Source: Chitinophagaceae bacterium (lineage in GTDB: Bacteria; Bacteroidota; Bacteroidia; Chitinophagales; Chitinophagaceae). From it: 64,000 nucleotides of DNA. Under the pieces are notes generated by a model, which saw nothing but the letters and a program-made list of their open reading frames with translations, did not search any database and was not told the origin of the DNA. A program made the position numbers and the translations under genes. Positions 28,201 through 36,226 of this stretch are shown here, piece by piece (within the stretch, counting starts at the first letter, position 1; every line of letters starts with the position of its first letter). The stretch spans positions 1 to 64,000 of the forward strand of contig JADLCD010000091.1 of NCBI GenBank assembly GCA_020847395.1, written 5' to 3'.

Positions 28201-28619
28201 CTAACTTCCAGGTACACCTGCAGCATTTTTTAATACAGCCCTTTGCCAACGATATGAACACCTACGCTTATTTTCTGGATAGGTGGCGAAGGTCCGATCC
28301 CAAAGACCCGAACTCTGAATGGATCCCGGGAAAATATCCCGCCACGAGGAACGACGGAACCGCCAACAACAGGACTGCTTCTACTTTCTGGTTAAAAAAC
28401 GCCACTTATTTCCGCTTAAAAGCGGTGAACATCGGTTATACTATCGATTATCCCTGGCTGGGTAAAGCCGGTATAAAAGCCGTGAACATTTTTGTAAGCG
28501 GGCAGAACCTGCTCACATTTACCGGGCTGGAGTATATCGATCCTGAGACACCTTCCGGAAGGTTATCAGTATACCCGCTTATGAAAACCTACAATGCCGG
28601 TATTAATGTAACCTTCTAA
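25212..28619 (+). CDS. SusC/RagA TonB-dependent receptor with STN domain
   Basis: The 1135-residue product has a long N-terminal leader with the hydrophobic signal MKLTVLLIVAGLCANAEGLA, then an STN domain (VTLSLKNASLEQVFNQVKLQ, residues about 45-110). A carboxypeptidase-regulatory-like domain follows (TGRVTNKKKEPLEGVSITIKG), then the plug (VVVGYGTQKRSNITSAIS) and a 22-stranded barrel ending INVTF. The STN domain fits transcriptional signalling to FecR. SusC-type receptors import oligomers across the outer membrane with the lid lipoprotein SusD, powered by TonB/ExbBD. The ATG at 25212 is used because SusC proteins of this clade usually have a long leader; ATG 25281 (MKLTVLL) is an alternative. 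The substrate is unknown; no glycoside hydrolase is linked to it here. Confidence 0.95.
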   Translation: MHFRALCNAGLLRARIPKQTLLAMKLTVLLIVAGLCANAEGLAQKVTLSLKNASLEQVFNQVKLQTGFSFIWDEPTLKGTRPVNIHVKNASLSEVMDQCLKGQFLTYHIVGKIIVIKQEAGTSEAVERSIDFIPTSLLDLTGRVTNKKKEPLEGVSITIKGTQTGTTTNADGRFLLSIPSAQNVELIFSFVGYETQIIKVEGKTVFNIEMEEFVSGLADVVVVGYGTQKRSNITSAISTMNSKQLSVVPAGNTSNLLAGQLPGLIAVQRSSEPGNDQPELYIRGFGSPLIVVDGIVGRDFSRLDPNEIESISILKDAASTAVYGVNGGNGVILVTTKKGNRGKPELNYSFNYGVQHVTKYPRLVNAAEFAELKNEASYNIGGSAVYTDEEIQKFKDGSDPLNYPNIDYYNLFIKDYTPQKQHNISVRGGGESVRYFFLASKFDQEAMWKGGNQNYGRYNFRSNVEASIGNNLTINVDLGGRTEDRNNLVQDAYLMASWMQYQWPINNPYTPDGKIQNTNYGLIAYLNSDLTGYIQNRINAYQANLTVEYKIPFVPGLNAKITGAHDLYIEDNKQWMKEYGLYTWDPVAKTSVKTGSRESNFLNLSNTKLIKTRLQASLNYARRFAGKHNVTGLLLYEEMEDRTTSLAGQRIGYVVPIDQIFAGPQLNQTTDGTANDMGRRSYVGRATYDYLGKYLLEYSFRYDGSPLFPAAGRWGYFSGYSAGWRISDEEFFKNNIKVLDYLKLRASYGTTGWDGIPQFQYLAGYNYPSGTYVYGGATVSQGFTDAGIPNPLVTWQQMKTANIGVDLGFWNRMLELEIDIFRRNQTGLFGNRSTQIPSTFGASLPQENINSDIVKGFEVVARHSYHVGTLRYTMSANVSFSKRKWNHFETRDFTSDYDRWMNDVNGRYTNRAVGFLKAIGQFQNQQEIDNSPIQDGNGNRTLLPGDIKFDDFNGDGVIDGRDIQSTGYGTTPEVMYGLNLNASWKKFNITMNWQGAANFQVHLQHFLIQPFANDMNTYAYFLDRWRRSDPKDPNSEWIPGKYPATRNDGTANNRTASTFWLKNATYFRLKAVNIGYTIDYPWLGKAGIKAVNIFVSGQNLLTFTGLEYIDPETPSGRLSVYPLMKTYNAGINVTF

Positions 28620-28631
28620 AACAAACTGATT

Positions 28632-30401
28632 ATGCGAAATAAAATTTTTTTAGTTGTACTTGTCCTGGCTTTTTCGGGATGCCTTAAAAATGTGCTCGAC
28701 AGAAAGCCTTTGAACAGGATATCTGATGCAGATGTCTGGTATTCTGCAACATTAGCCGAACTGTATCTCGTACCTGTTTACGATGCTTTGCCCATGGGCT
28801 TCGATCGTGCCGGTTCAGTGTTCGAATCAAATATGACCGATGAGGCTTCACAGCCTTATGCAGGAGTAACAATCGTGAATAACTATGGTAATATGGCGCT
28901 TGCTTTAAACACTGACGCATATGTTTCTATCCGAAGGATAAATTATTATCTCCAGATGATCGGCACAGGTAGCCTGGCAGCAGACCAGGTAAAAGAACTC
29001 AGTGCCGAAGCACGGTTTTTAAGGGCCTATTTTTATTTTGACCTTGCAAAAAAATATGGCGGCATGCCCATCATTACAGAGCCTCAGAGTAAAGATGATG
29101 ATCTGGAAACCCTGCAGGTAACCCGCAACAAGGAGGATGAAGTGTATAACTTTGTGCTTACCGAACTGGATGCAGCAGCTGCGGATCTGCCGGAGAACAG
29201 GGATGCCGCCAACCGTAACCGCGCGGTAAAAACAACCGCGCTTGCGTTAAAAGCAAGAGCTGCATTGTATGCAGCATCCATCGCTACATTTGGCGCTGTG
29301 CAGCTTAACGGACTGGTGGGCATTCCCCAGGAAAAAGCGGCATTCTATTATACCGAAGCGTTCAATGCATCAAAGGCTGTGATTGAAAGCGATAAGTATC
29401 ATTTATATACAAAGCAATACGATCCGCAAACCGCAACAGGCGATGCTTCAGCCAACTTTACAGCCATATTTACCGACAGGGATAATGAGGAGATCATTTT
29501 TCAAAAAAACTACAGCAAGCCTGCCAAAATGCATTCTTACGACACCTACAACTACCCGCAGAGCTTTAAACCGGGCTGTTGTGGTAACGCGCAGGCTCCC
29601 ACACTCGAAATGGTAGAATCTTTTGAGTTTACAGACAATGTAAACGGTACCCTGGATGTAGCCGGAAAAGAGTTTAATGCTCCCGGTGAGCTGTTTGCCA
29701 AAAAAGACCCTCGCTTTGAAGGTACCATCATGCGGTCTGAAACGCCATTGCTGGGAAGAACGGTGCAAGTTTATCGTGGTATTTACGACCAGGGTGGAAC
29801 GTTGTACGAGGTAGCCAATACGCCTTTTCCTGCCGATCCCGGCATGATGCAGGTAGGCCGCGATGGGCCTTATACACTGGGCGATGTAGGCAAAACAGGA
29901 TTCTATGTAAAAAAATACCTCACTACTACAGAAGTTACCCCTGAAAGCCAGTCCTGGCAGAATTATATAGACTTACGGTTGGCGGAAATGTACCTCACGC
30001 TGGCGGAAGCTGCTTTTGAAGGTAACCTGGACCAAGCTGCCGGGTTGGATGCGATCAACAAGATCAGGAAAAGAGCCGGCATGCCAGAGCTGACCGGTGC
30101 CGATTTTACCAGAAACCGTATCCGCAATGAAAGGAAGGTGGAACTGGCTTACGAAGACAAGCGCTTTTGGGATATCAGGAGATGGCGGATAGGAACTACA
30201 TTGTTTCAAAATACCAATATACATGGGTTGTGGCCGTATCTTAAATATACAGGTTCAGGCTATAAATGGACTTATGTAAAGAAAAGCGGAGCGCCATTAG
30301 ATAACGGGCAGTCAAGAGTATTTGAGGAGAGAGATTATTACAGCAATCTTTCAGGGTACATCAGTACAAATCCAAAAATTGAAAACAATCCAGGTTGGTA
30401 A
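28632..30401 (+). CDS. RagB/SusD outer-membrane lipoprotein
   Basis: The 589-residue product has a lipoprotein signal (FLVVLVLAFSGC, Cys about 17). The SusD fold follows, with RFLRAYFYFDLAKKYGGMPI and, near the C-terminus, INKIRKRAGMPELTG, RNRIRNERKVELAYEDKRFWDIRRWR and the family-typical C-terminal segment. SusD forms the lid of the SusC channel and captures substrate on the cell surface. It starts 12 bp after susC and is clearly cotranscribed. Confidence 0.95.
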   Translation: MRNKIFLVVLVLAFSGCLKNVLDRKPLNRISDADVWYSATLAELYLVPVYDALPMGFDRAGSVFESNMTDEASQPYAGVTIVNNYGNMALALNTDAYVSIRRINYYLQMIGTGSLAADQVKELSAEARFLRAYFYFDLAKKYGGMPIITEPQSKDDDLETLQVTRNKEDEVYNFVLTELDAAAADLPENRDAANRNRAVKTTALALKARAALYAASIATFGAVQLNGLVGIPQEKAAFYYTEAFNASKAVIESDKYHLYTKQYDPQTATGDASANFTAIFTDRDNEEIIFQKNYSKPAKMHSYDTYNYPQSFKPGCCGNAQAPTLEMVESFEFTDNVNGTLDVAGKEFNAPGELFAKKDPRFEGTIMRSETPLLGRTVQVYRGIYDQGGTLYEVANTPFPADPGMMQVGRDGPYTLGDVGKTGFYVKKYLTTTEVTPESQSWQNYIDLRLAEMYLTLAEAAFEGNLDQAAGLDAINKIRKRAGMPELTGADFTRNRIRNERKVELAYEDKRFWDIRRWRIGTTLFQNTNIHGLWPYLKYTGSGYKWTYVKKSGAPLDNGQSRVFEERDYYSNLSGYISTNPKIENNPGW

Positions 30402-30419
30402 ATAATAAAAACAATAAAA

Positions 30420-31094
30420 ATGAAAAAACTATTCTATACATATTGCATAGGTTTATCACTGATCGGTTGTAAGGTAGATAATTATGAAGGGCCCAATGCA
30501 GTTATTACAGGCAGCATTGTTGATAATGAAACAGGAGAACCTGTGGCATCCGGCGGGTCAGTGTCGGGTACTGTTGTTCGCTTTTATCAAAACAATGCTG
30601 CCCAGCCATTAAACTTTACAACTTTCCCCGATGGTACATTCACAAATAAAGCGTCGTTTACCGGAAATTATACATACACCGCAGAAGGTCCGTTTATCCT
30701 TGTAAATTCTGCACCTCAAAGTATAGTGGTTAAAACGCAGACGGATGTAAAAATTCCTGTGACCCCCAATATCAGGTTAACCATCGAAAAGCTGACATCC
30801 GGCGGAACAACTGCTACGTATAAAGTAACATACCATAAGCTCAATAACGATCAGGATATGATCGAAATAGGAATTTCATGGGCAACTTACAAAAACCCTA
30901 ACAGGATTGTGTATGCCGGAGGAAAAAATCTGCTTGAAGACGTGGCAGGCCAAAATTTGATTACCGGAACCCGGGAATACGAATTAACAGGACTGGAAGC
31001 GGGCAATACTTATTATTTAAGGGCTTTTGCACGCACCAACAACCCCGGCAGCTATTATAATTATTCACAACAGGCAGAACTGCCTGTACCCTGA
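30420..31094 (+). CDS. DUF3823 surface lipoprotein
   Basis: The 224-residue product has the lipoprotein signal CIGLSLIGC followed by KVDNYEGPNAVITGSIVDNETGEPVASGG, the hallmark start of DUF3823. An N-terminal beta-sandwich (carboxypeptidase-regulatory-like) is followed by a second beta domain with a fibronectin-III-like ending (ELTGLEAGNTYYLRAFARTNN). DUF3823 genes regularly follow susD in Bacteroidota loci and their products are thought to be surface glycan-binding or accessory proteins; the ligand is unknown. It starts 18 bp after susD. Confidence 0.88.
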   Translation: MKKLFYTYCIGLSLIGCKVDNYEGPNAVITGSIVDNETGEPVASGGSVSGTVVRFYQNNAAQPLNFTTFPDGTFTNKASFTGNYTYTAEGPFILVNSAPQSIVVKTQTDVKIPVTPNIRLTIEKLTSGGTTATYKVTYHKLNNDQDMIEIGISWATYKNPNRIVYAGGKNLLEDVAGQNLITGTREYELTGLEAGNTYYLRAFARTNNPGSYYNYSQQAELPVP

Positions 31095-31096
31095 TA

Positions 31097-31152
31097 GTGA
31101 ATGGTGAATGGGCAATAATCAATGATGAATGTATTCACCATTCACCATTCAC
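31097..31152. repeat. Inverted repeat of a GTGAATG-type word
   Basis: A 15-bp arm (GTGAATGGTGAATGG, 31097-31111) has its exact reverse complement at 31138-31152. The loop itself contains further variants of the word (CAATGATGAATG). It is built of reiterated 7-mers and separates the DUF3823 gene from the heme-binding gene. It could form a long hairpin but has no T-run. Confidence 0.65.
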
Positions 31153-31214
31153 CATCCGGCAATCAATAGTTAACGTAATTAAATAAAATATTCATCAAAT
31201 TTTGAGATCTACTG

Positions 31215-34196
31215 ATGTCTACATTAAATAAAAAAGCTTTAGCGATTACTTACTTAACATTCTTTTTGGGCAGTGTATTAATAACTGCCTGTAAGTCTGG
31301 ATCTGTATCTCCCTTTAGCCCTTCAGCCATAGAAGATCTTTCAACATTCCAGGTAGCCGATGGTTTTAAGATAGAGCTGGTAGCGAGCGAACCGCTCATA
31401 CATGACCCGGTAGATATGATGATTGATGAATCCGGACGGATGTATGTAGTTGAAATGGCAGGCATGCCGCTAAATAAATCAGGATTGGGAAAAATAATGC
31501 TGCTTTCAGATTCCAACGGTGATGGTAAGATGGATTCGGCAACAGTATTTGTTGATTCCCTGGTACTCCCTTCAGGAATTATGCGCTGGAAAAAAGGAGT
31601 GATTGTAACTGATCCGCCAAACGTTTATTATATGGAGGATACTGATAATGATGGTAAAGCTGATCTGAAAAAAATAATGCTCACCGGCTTCGACACTTCC
31701 AACCTTGAAGCAAACGTAAATAACCCCGAATATGGGTTAGACAACTGGGTATATCTTGCCGACCTACCCGTGGCAAAGAGTGACATCTATGATCCCAGTG
31801 ATACCGGGGGTCCGCACGCGCCGGAAAGCAGCCTTAGATTTCAACCCGAAAGCCACAAGATAGAGGCCCTGTCTGGCCAAACCCAATTTGGGCAAGCTTT
31901 CGACGGCTGGGGACGTCATTTCATGGTAAACAACAGCGATCATATTTATCAAAACGTTATACCATCCCGTTACCTGCGCCGAAATCCCGGGATGGTAGTA
32001 TCAAGTGCCGTAGAAACATTGGCAGATCATAACGATGTTTTTCCCACTACTAAAAATCCCGAGTACCAGATGCTCACTGATGTTGGAGTATTTACCTCGG
32101 CCTGCGGCATAAGCACGTATCTTGGTGGCGCTTTTCCGGCAGAATATAATGATAGTGTAAGTTTTGTTTGCGAGCCGGTAAGCAACATGGTGCATGCTGA
32201 CCGCCTCGTATCCAATGGCATTACGCAAAAGGCTAAAAGGATATTTGAGAAGAAAGATTTTCTAACATCTGCTGATCCCCATTCCAGGCCGGTGAATACT
32301 TATGTTGGCCCCGATGGCGCGTTATATGTAGTGGATTTCTACCGGCAGGTAATAGAAGGCCCTGAATTTATGGCAAAAGAAGTACTGGATACGATTGACC
32401 TTTATAATGGAACCAACAAAGGAAGAATCTATCGTATAAGCGTTAAAGATGCGGGAAGCCCTGATTGGACAAAAGGATTAACACTTGGTAATGCCGGCAA
32501 TAATCAGTTGATTGAGAAGCTGGCGGATAAAAATGTATGGTGGCGTATGAATGCGCAACGTTTGCTGGTAGACAGAAATGATAAAACCATAGTACCCGCA
32601 CTGGAAAAGCTTGTGCAAGGCAACGCCTCACCTATGGCAAGATTGCATGCTTTGTGGACGTTGGAGGGTATTGGGCAACTTAATCCAAAGATCATTGAGT
32701 CTGCCTTAAAAGATGAAATTGCCGGTATACGGGAGAATGCTATTCAGTTGGCAGAACTTCACCTGAACGATAATCCTCAGCTCTTAACACCTTTATTACA
32801 ACTGCAAAACGATAATAATATAAGGGTGAGATTTCAGTTATTGCTAACGCTTGGCTATGTGCATACCCCTGAAGCCGATAAAGTCCGGCAGTCATTAATG
32901 TTTAAAGATATTGATGACAAATGGCTGCAGGTTGCGGCTTTAAGCGCTTCTTCCGCCCAGGCTATGGCATTGATGGATGCAGTACTCGCAAAATTTGAGC
33001 CGGATAATGCATCATACGCTTCGCTTGTGCAACGCCTGGGTACAATTGCAGGTTCCGGTTACGGTGCAGATACGCTCAGGCAGTTCATACAGAAAGCATC
33101 CGACACTACTACAAAACAGGACAAATGGCAATCAGCATTACTCGAAGGAATATCCCAGGGGCTGAGAAGCAGGGAAACAATACCTGCAGGAATGCAGCAA
33201 AGCCGGGGAATGCTTTTACAAAACTGTTTGAATAACCCCACTGCAGGGGTGAGAAAATCGTCTCTACTGCTATTGCAAACAATTGGTCTGCCGCAAGGAA
33301 AACCGACAGCCATAGCTATGCACAGGGCATTTATCCTGGCAAAGGATACTACAGCATCTTATGAGCAACGCGCTGGTGCCATTGATTTGCTTGCGCTCTA
33401 TAATCCTTTGTCTTATCTTTCTTTCTTTAAAGGGTTGGTCGATCCCCGTGTAGCGCCGCAGGTACAACTCGCCGCCATCAATGCAGCCAAACAAGTTCCG
33501 GGCACCGGAATAGCTGAGTTCTTTCTATCCGGGTGGGATGCGCTTTCTCCGGTGGTAAGAGCATCAGCAATAAGTGCCTGTATGATGACAGACGAACGAA
33601 TACAACTCTTGCTTAATGCTATTGAATCCGGAAAAATAAACCGGGGAGATGTTTCCTGGTCTCAAAGCGTTACCTTAAGGTCTTTGAGTAATATGGATCT
33701 TAGAATGCGGGCGAGGGCGATTTTTGCCCAGGGAGACGATAAGATGAAGGCGCTCATACAGGATTACCAGGCAGCGCTTTCTATGCAGGGAGATGTAGCT
33801 AATGGTAAAAATATATTTCTTGCAAATTGTGCCGTATGCCACCAGGTAAGAGGAAAAATAGGCAGAACTTATGGTCCCGACCTGGGAACAGTACATGCAT
33901 GGGCGCCGGCAGATATAATGAGTAATATCCTTAACCCTAACCGCTCTATTGCCATTGGTTACGATAGCTGGGAAATAAGGCTTAATAATGGTGAAGTGCT
34001 GCAAGGAGTTATTTCGAAAGAAAGTCCTACGGCAATTACAATAACAGATGCTAACTTTCAAACTGCCGATATAGCAAGACAGGATATAAAATCCTTAAAG
34101 GCATTAGGCGTTTCGGGAATGCCGGTTGGATTGGAAGAAAAGATCAGCAGGCAGCAAATGGCCGACCTCCTGGCATTTTTAAAAAAGGGAGAATAG
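31215..34196 (+). CDS. PVC-type heme-binding dehydrogenase with HEAT repeats
   Basis: This 993-residue lipoprotein (lipobox VLITAC, Cys about 26) has three parts. First is an N-terminal six-bladed propeller of the membrane-bound dehydrogenase/NHL type (DGFKIELVASEPLIHDPVDMMIDESGRMYVVEM, then two calcium-loop-like D-S-N-G-D-G-K and D-T-D-N-D-G-K motifs). Next is a middle HEAT-repeat domain (about 440-840). Last is a C-terminal cytochrome-c-like domain with C-A-V-C-H (about 872-876) and the distal region GPDLGTVHAW. Together these match the large periplasmic heme-binding CxxCH proteins found in Planctomycetes and Bacteroidota. A redox role on a sugar or polyol substrate is likely, but the electron acceptor is not apparent. 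It follows the SusCD operon by 120 bp on the same strand. Confidence 0.88.
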   Translation: MSTLNKKALAITYLTFFLGSVLITACKSGSVSPFSPSAIEDLSTFQVADGFKIELVASEPLIHDPVDMMIDESGRMYVVEMAGMPLNKSGLGKIMLLSDSNGDGKMDSATVFVDSLVLPSGIMRWKKGVIVTDPPNVYYMEDTDNDGKADLKKIMLTGFDTSNLEANVNNPEYGLDNWVYLADLPVAKSDIYDPSDTGGPHAPESSLRFQPESHKIEALSGQTQFGQAFDGWGRHFMVNNSDHIYQNVIPSRYLRRNPGMVVSSAVETLADHNDVFPTTKNPEYQMLTDVGVFTSACGISTYLGGAFPAEYNDSVSFVCEPVSNMVHADRLVSNGITQKAKRIFEKKDFLTSADPHSRPVNTYVGPDGALYVVDFYRQVIEGPEFMAKEVLDTIDLYNGTNKGRIYRISVKDAGSPDWTKGLTLGNAGNNQLIEKLADKNVWWRMNAQRLLVDRNDKTIVPALEKLVQGNASPMARLHALWTLEGIGQLNPKIIESALKDEIAGIRENAIQLAELHLNDNPQLLTPLLQLQNDNNIRVRFQLLLTLGYVHTPEADKVRQSLMFKDIDDKWLQVAALSASSAQAMALMDAVLAKFEPDNASYASLVQRLGTIAGSGYGADTLRQFIQKASDTTTKQDKWQSALLEGISQGLRSRETIPAGMQQSRGMLLQNCLNNPTAGVRKSSLLLLQTIGLPQGKPTAIAMHRAFILAKDTTASYEQRAGAIDLLALYNPLSYLSFFKGLVDPRVAPQVQLAAINAAKQVPGTGIAEFFLSGWDALSPVVRASAISACMMTDERIQLLLNAIESGKINRGDVSWSQSVTLRSLSNMDLRMRARAIFAQGDDKMKALIQDYQAALSMQGDVANGKNIFLANCAVCHQVRGKIGRTYGPDLGTVHAWAPADIMSNILNPNRSIAIGYDSWEIRLNNGEVLQGVISKESPTAITITDANFQTADIARQDIKSLKALGVSGMPVGLEEKISRQQMADLLAFLKKGE

Positions 34197-34265
34197 TGGA
34201 GTAGTAGTCAGGTTTCAGCTATCAGCCATATTCACACAACCGATAAATTAATAAACCACATTAGC

Positions 34266-36113
34266 ATGAAGTCAACATCAATGATTGCCTTAACCCGGAA
34301 AAGCGTTTACAGCCTGTGCATTGCTTTAACATTTGCAACCGTTTTCCTGCCGGGGAAATTTTCTTTCGCCCAGGAAAAAATAAATAAGCAGCCAACAATG
34401 GACGTGGGCATCGCCAGTATAGATATCACACCGGAATTTCCCATTCGTATGGCCGGCTATGCAGCCCGGCTAAGCACTGAAGCCGACAGCGTATTGCAAC
34501 CTATAGCTGCAAAAGCGCTTGCACTTGGCAGTGATGAGCAGCATCCTTCCCTACTGATTACGGTAGATCTTGTAGGAATACCATGGCGTATTACAAAAGA
34601 GGTTGTTGATTTTCTTTCAAAAGAAAAAGGCATCGCTCCGGCGCAGGTTGCCATATGCGCTTCTCATACCCATGGCGGACCGGAAGTTGGTAATCTCATC
34701 AATATATTACAATACAGAAATGGCCGTTTTACTGATTCTCTTTTGCCGCTTGACCATTTGATACATATAGCCCAATATGCCCAACAGCTTACACAAAAAT
34801 TAAAAGATGTAGCAGTGGCAGCCTTGCAAAACAGGAAACCGGCACTTGTAGCGTGGGGGCAGGGGCAGGCCTTGTTTGCAGCCAACCGCCGTACAGAAGG
34901 CGGCCCTGTGGATGTGGCGCTGCCAATAATCAGGATATCAAACCCTGATGGCAGTTTGAGAGGTGTTTTTGTTAACTACGCCTGCCATGGCACAACGCTT
35001 GGTGGTGAGGTACACAAAATTCACGGCGACTGGATTTCCGAGGCGCATCGTGCCATTGAAGCAAGGCATCCGGGAATAGTAGCGTTAATAGCATTGGGTT
35101 GTGCAGGAGATGCCAACCCGTCACCAAGGGGATCGTGGGAAAATGTTCAGCAGCATGGTAAAGAAATAGCGGATAATGTTGATAAATTACTGACGGCTCA
35201 GTTAATGCCGTTAAATGCCCCGCCTGCCGGGCAATTGAAATGGGTTAAACTACCTTTTGCAAAAGTTCCGGATGTAAATGAACTGATGGCTCAAACAAAA
35301 GATGAATCTATTAAGGGATATAATGCCCGGCTTATGCTGGAGAGAACAGGCAGAGGAGAAGTAATTTCGCCAACCCTCGATTATCCTGTGCAGGTATGGA
35401 ATTTTGATAATAAGATGGCAATGGTAAATATCGGTGGCGAAGTAGTGGTGGATTATTCTATCAGGTTAAAAGAAGCATTTGGCGCTGAACAACTTTGGAT
35501 CAATGCTTATTCCAACGATGTGCCCTGCTATATTCCTTCAAAGCGCATATTAAAAGAAGGAGGATACGAAGCGGAAGGCAGTATGTATTGGTACAATAAG
35601 CCCTCACCATTTGCACCGGAAGTGGAAGACATTATTGTAAATGCTGCGGGCGAATTGATGCCGCAGGCAATCAAAGAAACCAGGCCTGCAGCCAATAAGC
35701 AGGAACCGGTTCAGGCTGAAGCTGATGGATCGTACCGTTTATCATCATGGCTGGCAGGCACTACAGGAGATCAGATTAAATATATGCCCGAATGGAAAGC
35801 TTTTGGCTGGTTTACTACAAAAGACCAGGCAATATGGACAGTAAATATTGTAAAAGCAGGAAAATACGATGTATACCTGGATTGGTCGGTTTCAGACAAG
35901 GAAGCCGGTAAAAATTTTGAATTAACCGCCGGAAATAAAAAGATAAAAGCTAAGGCGGGCAAAACAGGTTCGTGGTTTACCTATCGTACAGAAAAAGTGG
36001 GTACCATCAGCCTGGCACAGGGTACAGAAACGATTGTTGTGAAATCCGGTTCAACCAAAGAAGAAGGTGCGATGTTTGACCTGAGAGAAGTGCGGCTGGT
36101 TCCTAAAAAATAA
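34266..36113 (+). CDS. Neutral/alkaline ceramidase-family hydrolase with C-terminal beta domain
   Basis: The 615-residue secreted protein has a signal peptide (residues about 12-35, ending FSFAQ). The N-terminal ceramidase-like domain contains GIASIDITPEFPIRMAGYA, ICASHTHGGPEVGN (zinc ligand candidates His134/His136), NYACHGTTLGG (His about 240), IALGCAGDANP and VNIGGEVVVDYSIRLK. The residues from about 480 on form a separate beta-sandwich (SSWLAGTTGDQIKY, DVYLDWSVSDKEAGKNFELT) like a carbohydrate-binding or DUF5077-type module. The family splits amide or ester bonds in lipid-like substrates; many Bacteroidota members are of unknown specificity and ceramide itself is not proven. Its place in the SusCD locus suggests a non-glycan or lipid-linked substrate. 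Confidence 0.85.
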   Translation: MKSTSMIALTRKSVYSLCIALTFATVFLPGKFSFAQEKINKQPTMDVGIASIDITPEFPIRMAGYAARLSTEADSVLQPIAAKALALGSDEQHPSLLITVDLVGIPWRITKEVVDFLSKEKGIAPAQVAICASHTHGGPEVGNLINILQYRNGRFTDSLLPLDHLIHIAQYAQQLTQKLKDVAVAALQNRKPALVAWGQGQALFAANRRTEGGPVDVALPIIRISNPDGSLRGVFVNYACHGTTLGGEVHKIHGDWISEAHRAIEARHPGIVALIALGCAGDANPSPRGSWENVQQHGKEIADNVDKLLTAQLMPLNAPPAGQLKWVKLPFAKVPDVNELMAQTKDESIKGYNARLMLERTGRGEVISPTLDYPVQVWNFDNKMAMVNIGGEVVVDYSIRLKEAFGAEQLWINAYSNDVPCYIPSKRILKEGGYEAEGSMYWYNKPSPFAPEVEDIIVNAAGELMPQAIKETRPAANKQEPVQAEADGSYRLSSWLAGTTGDQIKYMPEWKAFGWFTTKDQAIWTVNIVKAGKYDVYLDWSVSDKEAGKNFELTAGNKKIKAKAGKTGSWFTYRTEKVGTISLAQGTETIVVKSGSTKEEGAMFDLREVRLVPKK

Positions 36114-36226
36114 TATGCCGGATTTGATGACATACAACACAGGTAGAAATTAATTTTCGTTACTAATAGAAAAATTAACTTACCAACGGAGGAATGCCGG
36201 GCATATAAAATTACTGTTATTGAAGA